In this document: positions 14,248 through 22,700 of the stretch, piece after piece
Layout of the letters: every line of letters starts with the position of its first letter
Numbering within the stretch: the stretch's first letter is position 1
Assembly (NCBI RefSeq): GCF_002251835.1
Contig: NZ_NOXV01000257.1
Span: 1 to 35,277 of the forward strand
Direction: 5' to 3'
Source of the DNA: Flavobacterium cyanobacteriorum
GTDB lineage: Bacteria > Bacteroidota > Bacteroidia > Flavobacteriales > Flavobacteriaceae
Length of the DNA: 35,277 nt
The notes under the pieces: model-generated
What the model was told of the DNA's origin: nothing
The model's database searches: none
What the model saw: the letters and a program-made list of their open reading frames with translations, nothing else
Made by a program: the position numbers and the translations under genes

Positions 14248-16590
14248 TTAACCTATAACATCAAGCCTTGCAAAACGGAGCAATAACTTCTTTATGCCCC
14301 CCACTTCAAATTTTATTTCAGCTTTTTTATCAGCCCCTATCCCTTCCAGGCCAAGTACCTCGCCTTTGCCAAAACGCTCGTGCATTACTATATTGCCAAC
14401 TGCCAGCTTACTGTCAACTACAGGAGCTGTGCTTTGCGGCGCAGTTCCGCCTACAGGCTTAAGCCTTCGGATGTTAAGGTCTGGCTTTGGTTCATTATCT
14501 GTAACCCACCTTGGAGGTGTACTGTTAACAGGCTTGTTAAGGCGCAACTTTGATTTATCTACATCGCCAAAAATATCTGTATCTATCATAGGCTTGTACC
14601 TATAATTGTTTTCAGCAGGCGTGAGGTATTCTAAAAACGTATCGGTAATCTCCTCAATGAAACGTGAGGGTTCACTATCAACAAGTTTACCCCACCTGTA
14701 GCGGGATTGCGCATACGTTAAATAAGCCTGGTGCTCAGCCCTTGTCAGGGCCACATAAAACAGCCTCCTCTCCTCTTCCAGCTCACTTCGGGTATTCATG
14801 CTCATAGCGCTCGGGAAAAGGTCTTCTTCCATTCCTACTATAAAAACATAAGGAAACTCAAGCCCTTTAGCAAGGTGTATCGTCATAAGCGCCACCCGGT
14901 CATCATCACCTGTATCTTTATCCATATCGGTAGCCAGGGCTACGTCTTCCAAAAATTCTGATAAAGCTCCCCTTGCCCCGTCAACTTCTTTTTGCCCCTC
15001 TGTAAAATCCTTTATACCGTTAAGCAGTTCCTCAATATTTTCAATACGGGCTATACCCTCGGGTGTGGCATCTTTTTTTAGTTCCTGTATAAGCCCCGTT
15101 TTTTTTGTAATATGCTCTGCTACATAAAAGGCATCATGGGTTTCGTTGAGTATCTGGAAACTTTTAATCATGGTGACAAAATCCTGAAGCTTGTTTTTTG
15201 TACCGCTGTTAAGTTTCAGGTCAATCCTGTCAATATTTTCCATCACCTCAAAAACCGAGCGGCCATAGTGGTTGGCAGCAACGGTAAGTTTATCAACAGT
15301 GCTGTCCCCTATCCCTCTTGCCGGATAATTTATTACCCTTACCAGTGCCTCTTCATCTTTAGGGTTTACTACCAGCCTCAGATATGACAGTACATCTTTA
15401 ATTTCCTTACGCTGGTAGAACGACAAGCCTCCATAAATACGGTATGGTATATCGCGCTTACGCAACGCATCTTCAATAGCACGCGATTGTGCGTTGGTAC
15501 GGTAGAGTACCGCAAAAGAGCCGTTTTTAAGCTGGTTGCGCATTTTTTCCTCAAATATGGTTCCGGCTACAAAGCGTCCTTCTTCAGCGTCCGTAAGGCT
15601 ACGGTGCACTTTTATCTTGTTGCCTTCATCATTGGCTGTCCATACTACTTTGTCAAGTTTTGTTTTATTCTTGTCGATAATAGAGTTGGCCGCGTCTACA
15701 ATATTTTTTGTTGAGCGGTAATTTTGCTCCAGGCGGTATAGCTGCACGCCATCATAATCCTTTTGGAAATTAAGTATATTGTTGATGTTGGCCCCCCGAA
15801 ACGCATATATACTTTGCGCGTCATCGCCCACCACACATATGTTCTGGTACCGGTCAGACAATGCCCTTACAATAAGATATTGTGAATGGTTGGTATCTTG
15901 GTACTCATCAACCAATATATATTTAAACCGTTCCTGGTATTTTGCCAGCACCTCCGGAAAACGGTTCAGAAGCTCATTGGTACGCAGCAACAGGTCATCA
16001 AAATCCATAGCACCTGCCTTAAAGCATCGGTCTACATAATTTTGGTATATCTCACCCAGCCTTGGTTTTTTTGACATTGCATCGGCTTCCTGGAGTTCAG
16101 GATTGTTGAAGTATGCCTTAACCGTTATCAGGCTGTTCTTGTATGATGATATCCTGCCCAGTACCTGCTTAGGCTTGTAAATATCTTTATCAAGCTGCAT
16201 TTCTTTGATGATAGCAGTAATAAGGCGAACGCTGTCCTGCGTATCATATATAGTAAAGTTAGAAGGAAAGCCCAGTTTATCAGCCTCAAACCTCAGTATT
16301 TTAGCAAATATCGAGTGGAATGTACCCATCCATAAATTCTTAGCTTCACTATTTCCAACAATATCCGCTATACGTTTTTTCATTTCGCGCGCCGCTTTGT
16401 TGGTAAAAGTAAGGGCAAGTATATTAAAGGCATCAACACCCTGGCTCATGAGGTAAGCAATACGCATGGTAAGCACCCTTGTTTTCCCTGATCCTGCTCC
16501 GGCAATCACAATCATCGGGCCGTCTTTCTGTAGCACCGGTGCCTGCTGTGCTTCATTCAACTGGCTTATGTATTTCTGCATATCTGTCAT
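14248..16590 (-). CDS. UvrD/PcrA-type superfamily 1A DNA helicase
   Basis: A 780-aa 3'-5' ATP-dependent helicase for DNA repair and conflict resolution. The motifs appear in order: a Q-motif-like LNEAQQAPVL, Walker A AGAGSGKT (30-37), NILALTFTNKAAREMKKRI, Walker B VDEYQDTN, the GDDAQSIYAFRGA motif, LEQNYRS, MTIHLAKGLEFPYVFIVGMEEDLFP, and the motif VI segment RRLFYVALTRAE. The last ~50 residues (GNIVMHERFGKGEVLGLEG...) form the PcrA/UvrD Tudor-like domain that contacts RNA polymerase. All core motifs are intact. A -7 box at 16596-16603 sits right before the ATG, so the mRNA is nearly leaderless, or translation starts at Met4. Confidence 0.92.
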   Translation of the reverse strand: MTDMQKYISQLNEAQQAPVLQKDGPMIVIAGAGSGKTRVLTMRIAYLMSQGVDAFNILALTFTNKAAREMKKRIADIVGNSEAKNLWMGTFHSIFAKILRFEADKLGFPSNFTIYDTQDSVRLITAIIKEMQLDKDIYKPKQVLGRISSYKNSLITVKAYFNNPELQEADAMSKKPRLGEIYQNYVDRCFKAGAMDFDDLLLRTNELLNRFPEVLAKYQERFKYILVDEYQDTNHSQYLIVRALSDRYQNICVVGDDAQSIYAFRGANINNILNFQKDYDGVQLYRLEQNYRSTKNIVDAANSIIDKNKTKLDKVVWTANDEGNKIKVHRSLTDAEEGRFVAGTIFEEKMRNQLKNGSFAVLYRTNAQSRAIEDALRKRDIPYRIYGGLSFYQRKEIKDVLSYLRLVVNPKDEEALVRVINYPARGIGDSTVDKLTVAANHYGRSVFEVMENIDRIDLKLNSGTKNKLQDFVTMIKSFQILNETHDAFYVAEHITKKTGLIQELKKDATPEGIARIENIEELLNGIKDFTEGQKEVDGARGALSEFLEDVALATDMDKDTGDDDRVALMTIHLAKGLEFPYVFIVGMEEDLFPSAMSMNTRSELEEERRLFYVALTRAEHQAYLTYAQSRYRWGKLVDSEPSRFIEEITDTFLEYLTPAENNYRYKPMIDTDIFGDVDKSKLRLNKPVNSTPPRWVTDNEPKPDLNIRRLKPVGGTAPQSTAPVVDSKLAVGNIVMHERFGKGEVLGLEGIGADKKAEIKFEVGGIKKLLLRFARLDVIG

Positions 16591-16595
16591 GAACG

Positions 16596-16603
16596 CAAAA
16601 ATA
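16596..16603 (-). promoter_or_regulatory. putative -7 box for helicase gene, leaderless arrangement
   Basis: The minus strand reads TATTTTTG, matching TAnnTTTG, only 5 nt before the ATG at 16590. A transcript starting about 7 nt downstream would begin at or just inside this start codon. Confidence 0.45.
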
Positions 16604-16660
16604 GCGATTTAAAGTGAAAATTTGTTTTGTGTAAATAACCTGTTTTTAAGCTTAGAGCAT

Positions 16661-16691
16661 AAAAAAAGAGCCCCTTCTTTCGAAGGGGCTC
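16661..16691 (-). terminator. rho-independent terminator after giant T9SS gene
   Basis: GAGCCCCTTC (16668-16677) and GAAGGGGCTC (16682-16691) form a perfect 10-bp GC-rich stem with a 4-nt loop. Read on the minus strand it is followed by seven T, a textbook terminator 22 nt after the stop. Confidence 0.9.
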
Positions 16692-16713
16692 CGGCATTAT
16701 AATTGGTAAGACG

Positions 16714-19700
16714 TTAGTTTACATTTTTGATAACCCTAAGCGTTTTAACCGTTTCGCCTTGTGTTACAATCAGGTTGTAAACACCGGCAGCAAGGTTTCC
16801 GCCCAGTTTTAGGCCAGGAAGCTGTGCAGCTTCTATATCAAGCCTGTCAACTAGTTTACCAGCCATATCATAAACTACGATGTGAATCATTTCCTGGCTT
16901 TCTGTTGTAAAGTCAACAGCAAAGGTTTCAGTAAACGGATTCGGGTAAGTAGTTATCTTAACATCATCTTCCTCACCAGCATCAGCCGATGGCCTGCCGG
17001 CAGTGTTTGATAATGTTACCTGGCAAGCAGGGCCATACGCTGACTGCGAACCATTTGGAGATATGGTCATGATATCGATAGTTACAGTCGCACCGGCAGG
17101 AATTACAACGTTTGAAGGCAAGAACTTCAACCTGAATTCTGTATTGGTACGATCAACTATGTAAACCTGATTAGTAGAGGTCGTTACTCTAAATCTATAG
17201 ATAGCTACATTATGAACACCATTCGCAAAAATGCTTGTCCTCCTGTTTGCAACAGTAGCTCCACAATCTACAGCCCTAAGCTGCGTTGTTGCAGGGGCAG
17301 CAACAGATGTTACAGTACATGCATTTCCAGGAGTGCTTGTAAATCCTGTAGCATTTGCCGTTACTGTAATAGTGAAAGTTACGTTGTAATCAAAGTTGTT
17401 AAGCATTTTCAACGTTATATAGTTGTTTGGTGTTGTAATGCTCTGAGTACCCAGCGGAGAAGTCACAGTAAAGGTATAACTTTGCGCAAGGGCAACGCTA
17501 TTAGCATAGATTAGTTGCCCCGGAGTAACACCTGTTATACCGCAGCTATTAGCCATAAGTTGCGTTGCCGGAAGCGTAGCTCTTGTAGTTACCTGGCATG
17601 AACTTCCGTAAGAAGACCATACACCGCCTGCCAATACGCTAACACTTACTGTGTATGTAGTTCCATAAGAATACTGTGGCAGCATTTTTAATGTGAACCA
17701 TTGCGCAGAGTTATCTACGAAATATGTTCCTTCACTTGAAACCACTCTAAACCTATATGCTGTGGCGCTACTTACAGGATTTGCATAAATAAGAGTACCA
17801 AAAGTATCTACCGTCATATTGCAAATTGTTAATTGTGTAGATGGCGGTACTGAAGGTGTAGAAATTCTACAAGCAGGACCATAATCGCTCCATACACCAT
17901 TCCTGTTTATAGCTACATCAATAGCATAAGTTTGTCCGTAAGTTAAAGTCGCTGGTACTATACCAGAAGGAAGCATGTTCATCCTAAACAGACTATTGCT
18001 TGTTGTTACTTCACCTATAACGTTACCATTCCTTACACGGAATCTGTATTGTGCAACATTCGGTAAGGCCGTAGCGTATAAAATTTGGTTATAGCTAGTT
18101 AAAACAGCAGTACATGATGAACTTAATAATGTTACTGTTGATTGTGTAGTCACATTAAGCGTATAGTCTTCAAAAGAAGCATTAGTCCCTGTGAAGCAGG
18201 CATCAAAAGTAGCGCTTGTAGTCCTACCGCCTATCCTCATCCTGTGGTTGCCCAGAGGAGCAGATTGTGGTATAACAAATGAAGCTGCTGCTGTTGCCTG
18301 TGCTGAAGTACTGCTAAACACAGCTTCGCCGGCATCATTAAAGTCAAGGTCATCGTTCCAGTCAACCCAAATTTTAGTAAAGTGGGCTGTTGATCCGTAT
18401 GACACACTAACATTAAGTGACTGCGTTCTTTCACCTGAACCAACTAATGTTGCATAGTTACCGTAGTTACCTGTTTCAGTAGTTGTAGTATTATTTACGG
18501 TACCGAAAGTAACATTAGTAATACCACTACCCGCTACAGAGCTAGGCGCCGGAGTACAGTAGCCGGTAAAGGCTGTTACCGCAGTAGTCCATCCACTGAA
18601 GTCTGTAGCACTACAGGCTGAACGAACATAAACACTGTAGTTAGTATTTGGCGTAAGGCCAAGGGTAGTAACTGAAGTACCTGGTACATTGCCACCAAAT
18701 ACAAGTCCTGTAGCACCGCTTCCTGCTCCGCCACTGGTCCTTATCTCATACTGGTAGCCATTTCCAGGAGCCTGTAAAGGCGCTGTCCATGTAGTAGTTA
18801 CAGATTCTAAGGTACTTGTGGTTGTAACACCGGTAGGTGTATTACATGGCGTACCAATAGTTACTGAAAATGATCCTCTGGAAGCCAGTGTTGTAGAGTA
18901 AGCCCTGATATAGTATACCGTGAATGGCGTGAGACCAGAGATTGTTGAAACAGCACCTGTTGAGTTACATCCAATTTGTGTTAATGTACCACATGCACCA
19001 GAGTATACCGCATAACCGATAGCTGTTGGTGCCGTTGCTGTAGTAGATACAGTAACACTTGTGTTAGCGCCTGAATTGAACTCAAACCATGTATCATAGT
19101 AAGTAGCAAAACTGCTTCCGCAACTTGGGAATGCAACACCTGTACTTGCTGTAGAACAAGCATTGTTAGATGCTGTTGTTGTGCCTACAAGTACTGTCTG
19201 CGCATTTGCACATTCGTTATTTATAGCTGCAGGTGTACACGGAGGAGCGCATGTTACGGTAAAGTTATACGATACTGTAGAGGTATTAACAAAAGCAAAA
19301 ACCAATATATAGTAAGTAGTACCAGCTGTGGTATTTACCTGTACTTCCGAAGACAAGTTTGCTGTAGTACATGCGCTGTTGTCATCATTTCCACCAACAC
19401 AAGTTAACGCTCCACAAGTTCCGGTATAAACTGCCATCCTGGTATCTGTCTGTGTTGGGCTGCAGGTACTGAATGTAACTAAAGATCCGTTACCTACAAA
19501 CTTATACCAAACACCTGCGGAATTTTGGGTTGTAATACTTGAAATACCGCAAACAGCCATGTTATCATTTGTTGAGTTTACAGTTGTTCCGGAAATTGTA
19601 TTTCCACATGACACTGTTATAGCACCAGAACAAACATCATTAGCTACACGTGTAGTAAACGTTACTGCTGTAGTCCAGTTACTCCTGTTATCAGTATCAC

Positions 19701-22700
19701 AAACTGAACGTACATATACAGAATATGTAGTTGATGGAGCAAGGCCTACCAGGTTAGCTGTTAAACCTGTAGCAGTTGAAGTACCAAATAGTCCTGTATC
19801 ACCACTTCCCGCAGCACCACTAGTCCTTACTTCCCACTGGTATCCGTTTGTCGGAGTCAACTGTGTAGGCGCTACCCACGAAATAGTAGCTGTTGTAGCA
19901 GTTACATTTGATGATGCAACACCTGTTGGCCTGTAGCATGTAGGCACTGTTGCAAAAGTAACTACTGAAGTCCACGGGCTAAAGTCGCCTTCACCACATA
20001 CTGAACGAACATAAACGGAGTGTGTAGTATCAGGAGCCAGGCCTGTAAGGTTAGCTGAAAGGGTATTTGTAGCACCACTGGCTGCAAGGCCTGTAACACC
20101 ACTTCCCGGATTGCCTGATGTACGTACTTCATACTGATAACCTCCTGACGGAGCAGTTGTTGGGGCTATCCATGAAATTGTTGCCGTATTTGTTGTAATT
20201 GCTGAAGAAGCCACACCTGTTGGCCTTGGGCAAGGTACTTTTACAGTAAGGGTAAAGTCGCCCCTGCCTAAGACAGTTGTAGAGTAAACTCTTATAAAAT
20301 AATTAGTATTTGCTGTTAGCGTAACGTTGTTAGCCGCACCACCAGTAAAGCATGAGCCGGTTACCGGAGTTAAACTTCCGCAAGCTCCAGAATAAAGTAT
20401 GTATCCTACAGCTGCCGTACCTGTTGGTATAGCTGAAACTTCAAGGGTCGTATTTGAACCTGAATTAAATGAATACCAGCTGTCATAGTAAGTAGCAAAA
20501 CTGCTTCCGCAACTTGGGGATGCAATATTTGTATTGGCCGTTGCACATGTATTGTTTGTAGCAAGCGGCACACCAACTGTTAATGCTGTGGCAGTAGCGC
20601 ACTCATCATTAGTTGTTTCAGGTGTACAAGGCGTAACACATGTCATGCTTAACTGGAAATTAACCGTATTGGTAGAACTGGTTCCAGAAGAATATGCATG
20701 CACTAATACATAATACTCTGTGCCTATTGTTGTTCTTATCAGTACTTCAGACGATAAATCTTCAATTGTACAGCCTGCATTATCATCATTACCCGCAACA
20801 CATGTCATGGAACCACAAGATCCGGTGTATACATTTAATCGTGTATCGCCGGATGAAGCCGAACAAGTGCTTAATGTTACATCTCTACCGTCTCCTGTAA
20901 ACTTATACCAAACACCAGCCGTTGACTGACTTGTTACGCCGCTAATACCACATATAGCCATGTTGTCATTAGTAGCACCTGTAGTTGACGAAGTAACAGA
21001 ATCTCCACAAGCAATAGCTGTTGCATTTATACAATTATCATTTGCAGGGCGCACTGTAAATGTTGCGCTGGCCCATGTACTTGATTCTTCAGCAGAACAT
21101 AAAGACCGTACATATACAGTATATGTAGTGCCTATAGTTAAACCTGTAGCAGGATTACTTCCAAGTCCGGTAACTGTACCGCTTGCAGTCAATCCCGTAG
21201 CGCCGCTTCCTGCCGCTCCTGAAGTACGTATTTCATACTGGTAACCGTTTGCAGGGTTAGAGTCAGATGCTGTCCATGAAACAAGTGCCGATGTACCTGT
21301 TACAACGGGTGTAAGCCCTGTAGGAGGAACGCACGGCGGCGGTGCAACTAAATTCCAGGTCAAAGTAAACGTACCTGAGCCTGAACCCCAACCATCCTGA
21401 ATCCAGTAAACTGTCTGTGAGCCGTTAGTAGTATTTGTCCATGTTTCGTTAGTTACATCAGTATCCCTACATACAATCTCTGTAAGGCTGCCACAAGTGC
21501 CGTAAGCCAGTGTATGGGTATTATCATAAGATGAAGCCGTAATATTTATATTCAATGTATAGTTTTTAGGTACAACAATTGAAAAATAAGCATCAGGCGC
21601 AGTAGTAGTGAATGATGAACCACATGATGGCAATGCATCATTATTAAAGTTTACAGTAGTGCCAACATATGGGCTTGTAAGTGTAGCAAGATCCAGCGCT
21701 GTAGCACATGTATCTCCAAGGTTATACCTATAGATTGTAGATGTAGCCCAGGCACTAAAATCACCTCCTCCGCATGATGTACGTACATGAAGATAATAAG
21801 CAGTACCAGCAACAATAGTCTGTCCGGTTACGGATGTATCTGTAGTAAATGTACCTGAGGCAGGTGGTGTTGCTGATGTAGTAAAGGCATACTCATATCC
21901 TGTTGGTGCAGGGCCTGCCGTTGGTGCAGTCCATGAAAGATCAACAGTTAAAGCCGTAGTATCCAGGTTACCAACAGTTACTGCAGTAGGTACACGGCAG
22001 GCAGTCTGGGTGGTAAAGCTAGTCTGGTTAGCAGCACCGCAAGCAGGAGCGCCGTTAACGTTCTTAGGCACTACATACCAAAAATATTGGGTAAGGCCAT
22101 TTAACGCCTGGCCTGCTGTAAGGGTATATGATGTAGTAGTAACATTTGTCAGTAATGTTGTTGGTCCTGACTGTGTCCCTAAATAAATATCATAACTTGT
22201 TGCGTATTGTGCTGATGCCCAGTTCAATGTAGGTGTTAAACTTGTTCCTGTAGCTGCGTTAGCCGGAGAAGAGTTAGTTGTACAAGAAGGTACAGGGCTA
22301 AATATACAAATAGAGAATTGGCTGTTATCAACAGGGTTTCCGCTTGTTCCTGATGGATGCCTGTAAACCCTTACATAGTATTCCTGTCCTGCTACTGTTG
22401 TAAAAATCACCTGTTCAGTAATTCCTGTAGAACCATTATTAATACAACTAATAGGATTTAATACCAAATCATTTCCGTTGCAGGAACCTGAAGTTATTGA
22501 ATAAGCCTGAACAGCAACATCAAAGCCCGGAACAGCAGTAACGGTTGCGCCGTGAGTAGTAGATGTTGCAGTAAACTTGAACCAAACATCATTAACATTT
22601 GTTGCTGCACCGGTACAAGTAGGGGCTACAACACCATTACTAGTAGTAGTGGTAGCATTTAATATACTTGTGGTACTTGGTAACATTGAATCAGTATACG

